Positions 8,285-16,172 of a stretch of 64,000 nt of DNA are shown piece after piece. The notes under the pieces are model-generated. The model saw only the letters and a program-made list of their open reading frames with translations, was not told the origin of the DNA and did no database searches. How positions within the stretch are numbered: the first letter of the stretch is position 1; the number at the start of each line of letters is the position of its first letter. The translations under genes were made by a program, and so were the position numbers. The DNA is taken from NCBI RefSeq assembly GCF_004339575.1, contig NZ_SMFV01000002.1, forward strand, positions 62,001-126,000. Reading direction: 5' to 3'. This DNA is from Phorcysia thermohydrogeniphila (GTDB taxonomy: Bacteria > Aquificota > Aquificia > Desulfurobacteriales > Desulfurobacteriaceae).

Positions 8285-8583
8285 ATCTCAATCCCTTCTT
8301 CTATGGCAAGTTTTACGAATGGGTCTTCTAAATTTTCCCTGCTTGCCACTATAAGGTCTATCTTCCTGTCGCCGAGCTTTTTTATGAGCTCCACTCTTAT
8401 CTTTCTTCTTGTTTTCCAGTCTATAGCGTCGGAAATAACTAAGATATCTATGTCACCTCCTCGTAAGTTGGGGTTTGCCCTTGAGCCGAAGATGAGCACT
8501 TTTGCCTTTTCATCAAAACTCTTTACGGTAGTTTTTATGGCTTCAAGTTCTTCCTCAGAGAGCCTTACCCGGCGGGAAGTCAT
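8281..8583 (-). CDS. MntA-like minimal nucleotidyltransferase antitoxin, first copy
   Basis: A 100-residue nucleotidyltransferase with VLIFGSRANPNLRGGDIDI: the Gly-Ser pair followed by Asp-x-Asp metal ligands, and a third acidic residue in RKIDLIV. This is the minimal MNT fold that adds AMP to HEPN partners. It lies between the RNA methyltransferase (ATGA overlap on its 5' side) and HepT (4-base overlap on its 3' side), so all three should be made from one message. Residues around the motif resemble the copy at 51657-51959, suggesting an old duplication or two related acquisitions. Confidence 0.85.
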   Translation of the reverse strand: MTSRRVRLSEEELEAIKTTVKSFDEKAKVLIFGSRANPNLRGGDIDILVISDAIDWKTRRKIRVELIKKLGDRKIDLIVASRENLEDPFVKLAIEEGIEI

Positions 8584-9137
8584 GGGAGCTCTCCCAGTAG
8601 CCTGTCAAGGATTATCGCCGCTGCCGACCTGACGGATAGGTGGTTGTAGTCGGTAGCGCCTCTTATTGGCTCTAAGATGTAGTCGGCCGACTTTATGAAC
8701 TCTTCGGTTAGTCCCCAGCCGGTTCCAAAGCAGATGATTAGGTCCTCTCCTTCCTCTATTTTTGACCTGAGGAACTTAAAAGATACAGCTCCTTCGTACT
8801 CCCTTGCAGAGGTAACCACAACTTTCGGCTTTACTCCATCTTCCTTTTCTATGTCCTTCAGGACGTCCTCAAAGTAGGGGAGAGATCTAACGAGCTTTAG
8901 GGCTTCCCAGCGTTTTGGGTTGTACTCCTTTCCGTGTCCGCCCTGCCAAAAAGCGAGGAGTTTATTGGCGAGCCACAGGTGATTTTCTATTGGCTGGACT
9001 ATGTAGTAACGTTTTACCCCATAGGTTCTTGAGGCTCTTGCTATATCGTGGATGTCAAGAGTGGTTAGGGAAGTTGCAACCACTCTCCTTTCCTTGTTGT
9101 AAACGGGGTAGTGGAGTAATGCTGTGTATACGGCCAT
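8580..9137 (-). CDS. SPOUT-like SAM-dependent RNA methyltransferase
   Basis: A 185-residue protein of the small bacterial RNA methyltransferase family PF09936. Features are the N-terminal YTALLHYPVYNKERRVVATSLT, LDIHDIARASRTYGV, FGTGWGLTEEFIKSADYILEPI and the final DYNHLSVRSAAAIILDRLLG, a trefoil-knot type SAM loop. In other thermophiles this family follows trmD, but here it heads an operon with a MntA/HepT pair. The target RNA is not known. The ATG at 9137 has GGAAAGGA upstream. The ATGA coupling to an antitoxin gene is odd and is discussed as a finding. Confidence 0.8.
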   Translation of the reverse strand: MAVYTALLHYPVYNKERRVVATSLTTLDIHDIARASRTYGVKRYYIVQPIENHLWLANKLLAFWQGGHGKEYNPKRWEALKLVRSLPYFEDVLKDIEKEDGVKPKVVVTSAREYEGAVSFKFLRSKIEEGEDLIICFGTGWGLTEEFIKSADYILEPIRGATDYNHLSVRSAAAIILDRLLGELP

Positions 9138-9194
9138 TCCTTTCCGTCCTTAAGGTTTTGTGTAGGTTTAAGAATAGCAAAATTTTTTGTGGAG

Positions 9195-9222
9195 TTGACC
9201 CAGTTTTCCTTTAGGATATTAT
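9195..9222 (+). promoter_or_regulatory. Promoter of tRNA-Gly and the downstream operon
   Basis: TTGACC (9195-9200), 16 bases, TATTAT (9217-9222), ending 17 bases before tRNA-Gly. No terminator is seen after the tRNA, so the same transcript may feed the TonB-like gene. Confidence 0.6.
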
Positions 9223-9239
9223 TATTTATTACAGTAAGG

Positions 9240-9315
9240 GCGGGCGTAGCTCAGGTGGTAGAGCATCAGCTTCCCAAGCTGAGGGTCGCGGGTTCGAGTC
9301 CCGTCGCCCGCTCCA
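9240..9315 (+). tRNA. tRNA-Gly (anticodon CCC)
   Basis: 76 bases, acceptor GCGGGCG/CGCCCGC, D arm GCTCAGGTGGTAGAGC, anticodon stem-loop TCAGC-TTCCCAA-GCTGA, T arm GCGGGTTCGAGTCCCGT and encoded CCA. The loop gives anticodon CCC. Confidence 0.95.
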
Positions 9316-9346
9316 GATTATCAATTCCTCGTAAACGGAATTCTGA

Positions 9347-10084
9347 ATGGAAAAAGAAATAAAGACTGACCTTTTAGCCTTTTCTGTATCTGTACTTTTG
9401 CACGCGTTGGTTTTTTCTATGCCCTTTTTTTCTAAGGCTTTTTCCGTTAGGACCTACCAGATAGCAGATGTCCTTCCCATTTCCTTTGATACGGTAGTTG
9501 ACTCTTCACTTGTGGGGGTAAGGTCTATAAAAGGGGATAGGGAGAGCTCCTCAAACAGAGCAGCTACGTTCCTCCCTTCAGGAAGGAACTCCAGAAAGCT
9601 AAGGAAAGTAGGAGAGGCTGGTAGAGAGGCTTCAAGAGCTGGAAGGTTTCGTTCCTCTGAAAGGGAGGGTAAAAGAGCTTTCCCTTCTGGCGAAAGAGCT
9701 TTAAGCGTTAGGAGAGGAAATGGTCAGCTTACGCTTTCATGGTCAATTAACGTGCCTGACGGTAAGTACAGTAAAAAGCTACCGGCCGTTAGTGCCCGGA
9801 AGATAGTTCCTTACCTCTTGAAAGTAAGGGATAAGATAATGTCCAACTGGAAGAATCCTTACTTTGGTAAAAGCTTGTCGCAGGAAAATAGGAGAGTAGT
9901 TATCTACGTGACAATTAACAGAAATGGGAAGCTTGACGAGATTAACGTTGAACGTTTTTCTCCGGATATGGCCTTTAACCGCTCGGCGATTTCTGCTATT
10001 TATTCCTCTGAGCCTTTTGACCCTATTCCTCCCTCTATAAACCTTGATAGAGTAAGAGTAAAGGTGAACTTTGAGGTTAAGTAA
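9347..10084 (+). CDS. TonB/TolA-like energy-transducing protein
   Basis: A 245-residue protein with an N-terminal membrane helix of TonB type (AFSVSVLLHALVFSMPFF, residues about 11-28, with the membrane histidine at 19). A long Ser/Arg/Glu-rich periplasmic spacer follows (about 55-125). The C-terminal TonB-like domain (about 150-245) contains YLLKVRDKIMSNWKNP, VVIYVTINRNGKLDEINV and FNRSAISAIYSSEPFDPIP. TonB couples the proton gradient to outer-membrane transport; TolA has a similar plan, and the two cannot be separated here. The spacer is basic rather than proline-rich, which is unusual for TonB. No exbBD or receptor is adjacent. Confidence 0.8.
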   Translation: MEKEIKTDLLAFSVSVLLHALVFSMPFFSKAFSVRTYQIADVLPISFDTVVDSSLVGVRSIKGDRESSSNRAATFLPSGRNSRKLRKVGEAGREASRAGRFRSSEREGKRAFPSGERALSVRRGNGQLTLSWSINVPDGKYSKKLPAVSARKIVPYLLKVRDKIMSNWKNPYFGKSLSQENRRVVIYVTINRNGKLDEINVERFSPDMAFNRSAISAIYSSEPFDPIPPSINLDRVRVKVNFEVK

Positions 10085-10694
10085 GCCATACGTTGCATCC
10101 CTCCTTTTGAGGGCATGGGTTAAGACCTTAAAGGTAGAGGTTGAGTTTCTCGCAGAGCCCACTTTTCCCTCTATTATTGCCTTTTGGCACGGAAGGATGT
10201 TTCTACTACCTTTTGTTTTCAGGAGTTACGCCTCGCAAGTTTCTATTCTCATAAGCCGTCACAGGGATGGGGAGTTTGCTACTCGTTTAGTAGAGGCTTT
10301 AGGTTTTTCAACAGTTAGGGGCTCTACTGGTAAAGGAAAAGGAGGGGATAGGGCTTTCCTTGAAATGGTTAGACTTTTAAAGTCTGGTATGTCTGTGGCA
10401 ATAACTCCTGATGGTCCAAGAGGTCCAAGGGAAGTGGTAAAGCCGGGAGTAGCTCGTCTTTCAATAAAGACCGGAGTGCCCATCTACCCTTTGACCTTTT
10501 CCTGTAGCCGTGGAAAAAAGCTTAACTCTTGGGATAGATTTTTGATTCCCTATCCTTTTTCCCGGTGCAAAGTGATCCTTGGAAAGCCGATATATCCTCA
10601 AGGGTATGAGGAAGAAGAGCTTGTTAAAAAGGTAGAATTAGAACTACAGAGGTTAACCGAAACCTGTGATGGGGAGATGGGATGGAAGGCTTAG
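10071..10694 (+). CDS. DUF374 lysophospholipid-acyltransferase-like protein
   Basis: A 207-residue protein of the DUF374 / LPLAT family (PF04028). It shows the altered catalytic motif FWHGRM near residue 38 (these proteins have H-G instead of the HX4D order), ISRHRDGEFATRLVEALGF, a glycine-rich RGSTGKGKGGDRAFLEM and TPDGPRGPREVVKPG. It probably transfers an acyl group to a lipid or lipid A precursor at the inner membrane, but no substrate is established. The start is TTG at 10071, 14 bases inside the TonB-like gene, with AAGGTG 5 bases upstream. It also overlaps the next gene. Confidence 0.8.
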   Translation: MRLSKPYVASLLLRAWVKTLKVEVEFLAEPTFPSIIAFWHGRMFLLPFVFRSYASQVSILISRHRDGEFATRLVEALGFSTVRGSTGKGKGGDRAFLEMVRLLKSGMSVAITPDGPRGPREVVKPGVARLSIKTGVPIYPLTFSCSRGKKLNSWDRFLIPYPFSRCKVILGKPIYPQGYEEEELVKKVELELQRLTETCDGEMGWKA

Positions 10695-11455
10695 TAGCAA
10701 TAATCTCGGACTACGGTCTAAAAGACCACTACGTTGGGACTCTTCACGGCGCTATAAAGCTAATATCCCCAGACGTTCAAATCGTTGACATTACCCACAA
10801 CGTTAGACCTTTTGACTTGGTTGACGCGGCCGTCAAGCTCAAGTGGTCCTACAAATACTTTCCAAGAGGAACTGTATTTTTGGTCCTTGTTGACCCAGAC
10901 CCGACGGCAGAGCCGATAATCGTAACAACGGAGAGGTTCTTTGTCGTCTGTCCGAATAACGGAGTTGGAAGTTTAATGTTTGAGGAAGAGCCCCCAGAGA
11001 AAGTTTACCGAATAAACGCAGACCACTACTTCATCAGTGGAGAGGGGAACTTCAGGGGTAGAAATCAGCTTGCTCCTATTGCGGCGGAGCTCTCACGCCT
11101 TGGCTCAGCCCGTCACTTCGGCGAAGAGCTGGAAATGTCAAAGCTTAAACGCTTCAGGCTACCACAGCCTACAGAGGTTTCTCCGGGAGTGGTTGAAACG
11201 ATTATCTTAGACATAGACCACTTCGGTAACATCGTCCTTAACTTGGAGTATAACGGTAAAGAGCCACTCTACGCCGAAGTGGCCGGAAAGAGGATACAGA
11301 AGGTGAAGAGTTCCTTTGCTGGAGTTCAAAAGGGAGAGCTCTTCCTCTCTGTGAACCCGGAAGGCTACTTCCAGATAGTCGCCTACATGGCAAGTGCTGC
11401 TCAGCTCCTGCAGGCAAAGAGAGGTATGAAAGTCAGGGTTGTCTTTCAGGGGTAG
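10682..11455 (+). CDS. DUF62 S-adenosylmethionine hydrolase (hydroxide adenosyltransferase)
   Basis: A 257-residue protein of the DUF62/fluorinase family (PF01887). It contains AIISDYGLKDHYVGTLHGAI with the conserved Asp that holds the ribose, VDITHNVRPFDL, the loop GEGNFRGRNQLAPIAAEL and IDHFGNIVLNL. The characterised archaeal and bacterial members split SAM into adenosine and methionine, with water as nucleophile. The length fits the hydrolases and it lacks the extra loop typical of fluorinases. Its physiological purpose is unclear. It starts 13 bases before the end of the acyltransferase gene. Confidence 0.88.
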   Translation: MEGLVAIISDYGLKDHYVGTLHGAIKLISPDVQIVDITHNVRPFDLVDAAVKLKWSYKYFPRGTVFLVLVDPDPTAEPIIVTTERFFVVCPNNGVGSLMFEEEPPEKVYRINADHYFISGEGNFRGRNQLAPIAAELSRLGSARHFGEELEMSKLKRFRLPQPTEVSPGVVETIILDIDHFGNIVLNLEYNGKEPLYAEVAGKRIQKVKSSFAGVQKGELFLSVNPEGYFQIVAYMASAAQLLQAKRGMKVRVVFQG

Positions 11456-11458
11456 TGA

Positions 11459-13354
11459 ATGTGGGATGCAGTTTATGACGTTATAGTCGTTGGGGCAGGT
11501 CACGCAGGTTGTGAAGCTGCCTTAGCTGCTGCAAGAATGGGCTGTAGGACGGCGCTTTTCACAATCAACGTGGACAGGATTGCCGAAATGTCCTGTAATC
11601 CCGCCATAGGGGGTGTTGCCAAGGGAACGGTAGTTAGAGAAATAGACGCCCTTGGCGGGGAAATGGCAAAGAACATAGATGAGACGGGAATTCAGTTCAG
11701 AATTCTAAACAGGCGTAAAGGTCCTGCAGTAAGGTCTCCGAGGGCACAGGCTGACAAGCACGCCTACAGAGAAAGGATGAGAAAAGTCATAGAAAACACG
11801 CCTAACCTTGACGTTATACAGCAGATAGTTGACGACATCATCGTTGAGGATGGCAGAGTAAAGGGAGTTGTTACCCACATAGGGGCAAGGTACGGTGCTA
11901 AGGCTGTTGTAGTTACAACGGGAACGTTCTTAAGGGGAAAGATATTCATCGGCTTTAACGAGTTTGAGGGCGGGCGAATGTGGGAGCCCGCAGCAAATAA
12001 ACTTACAGAGTTTTACGTCCGCCACGGTTTTAGGGTAGGGAGGTTAAAGACGGGAACTCCCGTAAGGATTGACGGAACGACCATAGACTTTTCAAAGATG
12101 GAGAGACAGGACGGAGATGAGCCCCCTCCCTTCTTTTCCCACTGGACAGAACCGAGGGAAATAGAGCAGATACCCTGCTGGCTTACATACACTACCCCTG
12201 AAACCCACAGAATAATCAGGGAGAACCTCCACCGCTCCCCAATGTACGGGGAGTGTAAGCTCATAAGCGGCGTTGGTGTTAGGTACTGTCCATCAATTGA
12301 GGACAAAATCGTTAAGTTTCCAGAAAAGGAGAGACACCACGTCTTTGTAGAGCCCGAGGGAAGGAATACCGTTGAGTTCTACCCCAACGGAACGTCTACA
12401 AGCCTTCCCTACGACGTTCAGGAGAAGATAATCCACTCCATTCCCGGCTTAGAAAACGCCAAGATTATTCGCCCTGCATACGCCATTGAGTACGACTTTG
12501 TTGATCCTACGCACCTTTATCCGACATTAGAGACAAAGATAATTAAAGGACTTTTCAACGCCGGTCAGATAAACGGAACAACCGGTTATGAGGAGGCAGC
12601 CGGTCAGGGAATTGTTGCAGGAATAAACGCTGCCCTCTACGCCCTTGGAAAGGATGAGAGGTTCGTCCTTGGAAGGGACGAGGCCTATATAGGTGTTATG
12701 ATAGACGACCTCGTTAATAGGGGAGTTAGAGAGCCCTACCGCCTCTTCACATCAAGAGCCGAGTATAGACTGCTCCTCCGTTACGATAACGCCGACTATA
12801 GACTTGCAAAGTACGGCTACAAGTTCGGCCTTTTAACGAGGGAGCAGTACGAGAGGGTAAAGAAGAAGTATGAGACTGTTAAAGTCTTTATTGAGAAGCT
12901 CAAGGAGGTAAAGCTAAAGCCCCAGCATGTAAATTCCATTCTGGAAGCTTGTGGTTCAACGCCTTTAAAGGAAACAAAGAGCGCCTATGAGATTCTGAGA
13001 AGACCTGAAGTGCCCCTTGATAAGTTGCTGGAGCTCCTACCCGAACTTCAGCTGGATGATGAGAGGTTACTTAAGGAAGTATTAGAGGAAGTGGAGATAG
13101 AGGTAAAGTACGAGGGGTACATAAAGCGTCAGCTTGAAGAGGTAAAGAAGTTCAGGAAACTTGAGAACGTAAAAATTCCTGAAGATTTTGACTACGATAC
13201 AGTCCCAATCTCAACAGAGGAAAGGCAAAAACTGAAGGAGATGAGACCTTTAACACTTGGGCAGGCTGCAAGACTTGAGGGTATAAGGCCTGCTTCAATT
13301 CCCATCTTGGCCATCTACATAGAGAAGTGGAAAAGGAGAAAGAATGGCTCTTGA
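11459..13354 (+). CDS. mnmG: tRNA uridine-5-carboxymethylaminomethyl modification enzyme MnmG (GidA)
   Basis: FAD enzyme that with MnmE modifies the wobble uridine of certain tRNAs. The 631-residue protein starts with the FAD Rossmann motif VIVVGAGHAGCEAALAAARMG, followed by SCNPAIGGVAKGTVVREIDALGG, the family signature GPAVRSPRAQADK, LFNAGQINGTTGYEEAAGQG and the C-terminal helical domain containing TSRAEYRLLLRYDNAD. The length is normal. mnmE is not in the window. The gene overlaps rsmG by 11 bases; mnmG-rsmG is a common bacterial pair. Confidence 0.98.
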   Translation: MWDAVYDVIVVGAGHAGCEAALAAARMGCRTALFTINVDRIAEMSCNPAIGGVAKGTVVREIDALGGEMAKNIDETGIQFRILNRRKGPAVRSPRAQADKHAYRERMRKVIENTPNLDVIQQIVDDIIVEDGRVKGVVTHIGARYGAKAVVVTTGTFLRGKIFIGFNEFEGGRMWEPAANKLTEFYVRHGFRVGRLKTGTPVRIDGTTIDFSKMERQDGDEPPPFFSHWTEPREIEQIPCWLTYTTPETHRIIRENLHRSPMYGECKLISGVGVRYCPSIEDKIVKFPEKERHHVFVEPEGRNTVEFYPNGTSTSLPYDVQEKIIHSIPGLENAKIIRPAYAIEYDFVDPTHLYPTLETKIIKGLFNAGQINGTTGYEEAAGQGIVAGINAALYALGKDERFVLGRDEAYIGVMIDDLVNRGVREPYRLFTSRAEYRLLLRYDNADYRLAKYGYKFGLLTREQYERVKKKYETVKVFIEKLKEVKLKPQHVNSILEACGSTPLKETKSAYEILRRPEVPLDKLLELLPELQLDDERLLKEVLEEVEIEVKYEGYIKRQLEEVKKFRKLENVKIPEDFDYDTVPISTEERQKLKEMRPLTLGQAARLEGIRPASIPILAIYIEKWKRRKNGS

Positions 13355-14000
13355 GAGGTTAAAAGAGCTCTGCTTCCTAAACGGGATAGAGCTAAAAGAT
13401 GAGCACCTTGAAAAGTTTGAGAGGTATAAGGAGCTCTTAAAAAAGTGGGGAAGGAAGATAAATCTCACCTCCATCCTCAACGATAGAGAAATAGAGGAAA
13501 AGCACTTCTTTGATTCCCTCTTGGGACTTAAGGCCTTTGAGGTTTATGGCTTTAACCCGGAAGGTAAATCTTTTTGCGACGTTGGTTCTGGGGCAGGTTT
13601 CCCCGGCGTTCCCTTGGCTATAGTCCTTAAAAACTCCACCTTCACCCTCGTTGAGTCCCGTCACAAAAAGTGTGTCTTCTTGGAACAGTTAAGGAGGGAG
13701 CTCCGGCTTTCAAACGTAAAGGTTTCCTGCTGTCGCATAGAGGAGCACGAGGGAGACTACGATATGCTCCTCATGAGGGCTGTGAAAGATCCAAAGAACG
13801 CCGTGAAGATGACGGAGCACCTCTTGAAGCGTGGAGCTCTCCTCTGCATCTACAGGGGAAAGGAGGAGTTTAAGGGGGAGCTCCCAGAGTACAAGCTCAG
13901 AAAAGTTTCCCTTGAGCTCGCAGGAGTAAACTTTAAGAGGCAGTTTTTAATTATTCATCCTCCTTTTTCAACTTCTCCTTTATCAAAGGAAGAAAGTTAA
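13344..14000 (+). CDS. rsmG: 16S rRNA (guanine-N7)-methyltransferase RsmG (GidB)
   Basis: Methylates G527 of 16S rRNA (E. coli number). The 218-residue protein has the N-terminal helix region KKWGRKINLTSI and the SAM-binding motif FCDVGSGAGFPGVPLAIV (about residues 73-90), followed by ESRHKKCVFLEQL. The last 50 bases overlap convergently the 3' end of the SecB-like gene on the other strand, so its tail FLIIHPPFSTSPLSKEES may be a recent extension. Confidence 0.95.
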   Translation: MALERLKELCFLNGIELKDEHLEKFERYKELLKKWGRKINLTSILNDREIEEKHFFDSLLGLKAFEVYGFNPEGKSFCDVGSGAGFPGVPLAIVLKNSTFTLVESRHKKCVFLEQLRRELRLSNVKVSCCRIEEHEGDYDMLLMRAVKDPKNAVKMTEHLLKRGALLCIYRGKEEFKGELPEYKLRKVSLELAGVNFKRQFLIIHPPFSTSPLSKEES

Positions 14001-14361
14001 CAGAAGGAAGAATCCGTTGTGAAGGGGGAATAACCGAACACATCTGATAGATGACCCCCCTAATGAGGCCGTACGTAATTACCAGACCATTGATTAAGAG
14101 CAACTTTTCCTTTTTGTCTTCAGGAACTCCCTTGTCTATTTCAAAGAACACTACGACTTCTAAATCCGCTTTTATAAGAGGATTTTTGGCCCTGAGGTTG
14201 TACTTGAGCTTAAAAAGAATGGCGTACCAGCCATTTTCTGCAACTCCAATCTCAAAGTCAATATCAAGTATGTCCTTCTTGATGCCTTGAGGGTTCTCCT
14301 CAAGCTTGAGCTTTTTAAATCTTACATCCTTAACTTGCAATGGCGATAGCATCGCTTTCAT
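13951..14361 (-). CDS. SecB-like chaperone of a toxin-antitoxin-chaperone module
   Basis: A 136-residue protein with a SecB-like layout. A beta-rich first half runs VKDVRFKKLKLE, ILDIDFEIGVAENGWYAILFKLKYNLRAK and ADLEVVVFFEID. A helical second half, LLLINGLVITYGLIRGVIYQMCSVIPPSQRILPSVNFLPLIKEK, recalls the SecB segment that ends in a tyrosine/arginine helix and PxVNF. In toxin-antitoxin-chaperone systems such as Rv1955-1957 of Mycobacterium tuberculosis, the SecB-like protein protects the antitoxin from degradation. Gene order and overlaps here match: toxin, antitoxin, chaperone, with 32 bases shared with the antitoxin and GGAG before the ATG. The fold assignment is by eye and could be tested by profile search. 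Confidence 0.65.
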   Translation of the reverse strand: MKAMLSPLQVKDVRFKKLKLEENPQGIKKDILDIDFEIGVAENGWYAILFKLKYNLRAKNPLIKADLEVVVFFEIDKGVPEDKKEKLLLINGLVITYGLIRGVIYQMCSVIPPSQRILPSVNFLPLIKEKLKKEDE

Positions 14362-14674
14362 CGTTTACTCCGTTGAGCTTGGTCTTAAACTTCAAGAGCT
14401 TAAGCTCCCTTTCCTTTCTCTCCTCCAGAAAGAGTTTGGCATCAACCTTAAGTGCCGCAAGAACTTTTGCCACTGTCCTTAACGAAATGTTACTCCCGCT
14501 GAAAATCTTGGTTACGTAGGCAGGAGATACACCCATCCGCTCGGCGAGTTCCTTCTTTGTAACTCCTCTCTCTTCCATCAACCTCTTCAGCCAGTAAGAA
14601 AGGTCTAAGCGTAAACCTTCATAGATGAACTCTTCGGAGTACCTGTACTCTTCTAACAAATCTCTCAAACTCAT
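14330..14674 (-). CDS. higA: HigA-like XRE-family antitoxin
   Basis: A 114-residue DNA-binding protein. The helix-turn-helix lies at about residues 39-62 (TKKELAERMGVSPAYVTKIFSG), followed by ISLRTVAKVLAALKVDAKLFLEE. The tail of about 30 residues (KERELKLLKF to AIAIAS) is the place where chaperone-addiction segments occur in other systems and may be the contact for the SecB-like protein. The start at 14674 has GGAGGTGAGAG upstream and lies 56 bases inside the toxin gene. The protein probably binds the palindrome over the operon start at 15031-15046. HigA identity is by family resemblance and context. Confidence 0.8.
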   Translation of the reverse strand: MSLRDLLEEYRYSEEFIYEGLRLDLSYWLKRLMEERGVTKKELAERMGVSPAYVTKIFSGSNISLRTVAKVLAALKVDAKLFLEERKERELKLLKFKTKLNGVNDESDAIAIAS

Positions 14675-15026
14675 CTCTCACCTCCTCGGCTTTTAAGCAG
14701 GCTTTTTCCACCTCTTTGGACTTCCTTCTGCTCCTGTCCTTTTGGACCCTCCACATGTGAACCACCAGTATAAACCTATCTACTACTAAGCATCCCAACC
14801 GATAGGGTTTGGGCTTTAACTCAAAAACGTTTTGACAACTTTCCCCTTTGAGCTTCTTCCACTGCTCGGGGTTGTTCGGTATCCTCTCTGAAAGGATGTC
14901 CAGCCATCTCAAAATCTTGACACGGCTGTTTGCGTCCCTCAGATCTCTTATCTGCTTTTCTACCTCCGGCAGAATAAAGATGCAGTAGTTACCCTTCTTG
15001 AACTCAAGCTCTTCAAAGTTCAACAT
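14619..15026 (-). CDS. higB: HigB/RelE-like toxin (Gp49-type)
   Basis: A 135-residue protein. KKGNYCIFILPEVEKQIRDL begins the RelE-like fold and FELKPKPYRLGCLVVDRFILVVHMWRVQKDRSRR is the typical strand pair with basic residues that contact RNA, followed by helix EVEKACLKAEEVRDEFERF. HigB toxins cut mRNA on the ribosome. The toxin gene comes first in the operon, the reverse of most toxin-antitoxin orders but normal for HigBA. There is almost no leader between the predicted transcript start (near 15039) and the ATG, and no strong ribosome site, so translation could be weak. Confidence 0.75.
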   Translation of the reverse strand: MLNFEELEFKKGNYCIFILPEVEKQIRDLRDANSRVKILRWLDILSERIPNNPEQWKKLKGESCQNVFELKPKPYRLGCLVVDRFILVVHMWRVQKDRSRRKSKEVEKACLKAEEVRDEFERFVRRVQVLRRVHL

Positions 15027-15030
15027 GGCT

Positions 15031-15046
15031 TTAACTCATAGGTTAA
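15031..15046. promoter_or_regulatory. Palindromic operator at the higBA transcription start
   Basis: A perfect inverted repeat TTAAC-N6-GTTAA (16 bases) lies immediately downstream of, and touching, the -10 box and covers the predicted transcription start. Its placement fits autorepression by the XRE antitoxin. Confidence 0.55.
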
Positions 15047-15074
15047 ATATAGCGTATTTTTCAGAGTTTGTAAA
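15046..15074 (-). promoter_or_regulatory. Promoter of the toxin-antitoxin-chaperone operon
   Basis: On the minus strand TTTACA (15069-15074), 17 bases, TATATT (15046-15051). The near-consensus boxes suggest strong transcription unless repressed. Confidence 0.7.
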
Positions 15075-15089
15075 CAACCGACGAGAGGC

Positions 15090-16172
15090 TCAGGTTACGA
15101 GCAACCTCACTTTAAAGACCTTCTTGAAGTCGTCCTTTACCTCAAAGGATATGCGCCTTCTGACTGTGAAGCTCCTCCAGTTCATATTCACGTCTCTTGA
15201 TATCACGTTCGTTCCTTCGCTTCCGTGAAAGGCGACGAACTCAAAGGTGCTTCCCTTTGGAACTTTGAAGGTTTTACTGGAGGATATCTCTAACTCCCTC
15301 CCGTTGATTCTTATCCTTGCGGTGTACAGCCTCTTTGAGTCAAGGAGCTCCTTCGTTTTAGAGAGTAACGTGTCAAAGTCCGGCTTAATCTTCACGCCGT
15401 AGAGCCTGAAGAACTCCTTCATCATGAGGAGGTGGAACTTCACCTTTGTCTCAAGGTCGGGTAGCTGTTTAGACGCTTCAAGGCAGAAGGCCGGAACGTT
15501 GCACTTTGACAGGCAGTAGTACGTTAGGGACCTCCTCTGCTCCGGGTGTTCTGTATCGGGGGAGAAGGTTCTCGTGTTAAATACTGGAACTTTCCACCTT
15601 CTCTTTTGAACCCTTTTGTTTACTGCGTTAGAAACCTCTCTGGCAATCTTTCCCAAGGGATAGCCGTTGTAAACATCTTCATCAATGACTATACACTGTC
15701 CCCAAAAGCGCTTGTTTAAAACGTGAAAGCCGTAACCGTCGTGGAGGGAGAGAACAACGTCCGGTTTAAACTCCTTGATTAGCTCTTTTAGCCTCTTAAC
15801 GTAAGGGTAGTCTGGGTCTTTGGGGGAAATTTGGGCGAACTTCCTGTTCATATCACCGTTGTAGCCCCTGACGTTAGCAAGGACGGAGAGGAAGTTGCTC
15901 CTTGGGGCGATTATCAGCTCTCCCTTTTCTACTTCAACGTTCCTTAAAATGTCTGCCGCCTTGTAAGCTCCCGGTTCGTTCCCGTGGATACCACCTACAA
16001 TGAGTATCCTCTTTCCCTTTTTCTTTCCGGTGATTACTGTGCTCTGAAAGGGAAACTCCGGAAGCTTTACCCTGACTCCCCTACCTTTAGCGGCCTCTGC
16101 CCTATCCGGTATTGCTGGGAGTAAAAGGGCGAGAGCTCCAGCTATAAATTCTCTTCTCCCAATATTTTCCAC
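15090..16172 (-). CDS. Csd4-like M99/M14-type peptidoglycan carboxypeptidase
   Basis: A 360-residue exported zinc peptidase. The N-terminus has a twin-arginine-like GRREFIAGALALLL and a signal peptide ending near AEA (residue 27). The zinc site is HGNEPG (His63, Glu66) with a third ligand in LSLHDG (His144). The C-terminal half, from about 270, is beta-rich (ARIRINGRELEISSSKTF). The plan matches Csd4 of Helicobacter (M99), which trims peptidoglycan tripeptides and is needed for helical shape. It follows a YkuD-NTF2 gene like Csd6 with a 31-base overlap, which strengthens the assignment. The start codon is GTG. Confidence 0.72.
   Translation of the reverse strand: MENIGRREFIAGALALLLPAIPDRAEAAKGRGVRVKLPEFPFQSTVITGKKKGKRILIVGGIHGNEPGAYKAADILRNVEVEKGELIIAPRSNFLSVLANVRGYNGDMNRKFAQISPKDPDYPYVKRLKELIKEFKPDVVLSLHDGYGFHVLNKRFWGQCIVIDEDVYNGYPLGKIAREVSNAVNKRVQKRRWKVPVFNTRTFSPDTEHPEQRRSLTYYCLSKCNVPAFCLEASKQLPDLETKVKFHLLMMKEFFRLYGVKIKPDFDTLLSKTKELLDSKRLYTARIRINGRELEISSSKTFKVPKGSTFEFVAFHGSEGTNVISRDVNMNWRSFTVRRRISFEVKDDFKKVFKVRLLVT

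Noticed and set aside
13900-14000. RsmG tail overlapping the SecB-like gene as evidence against the latter
   Set aside because: Convergent overlaps are common here, and the SecB-like gene has a proper start and coupled order with the antitoxin.
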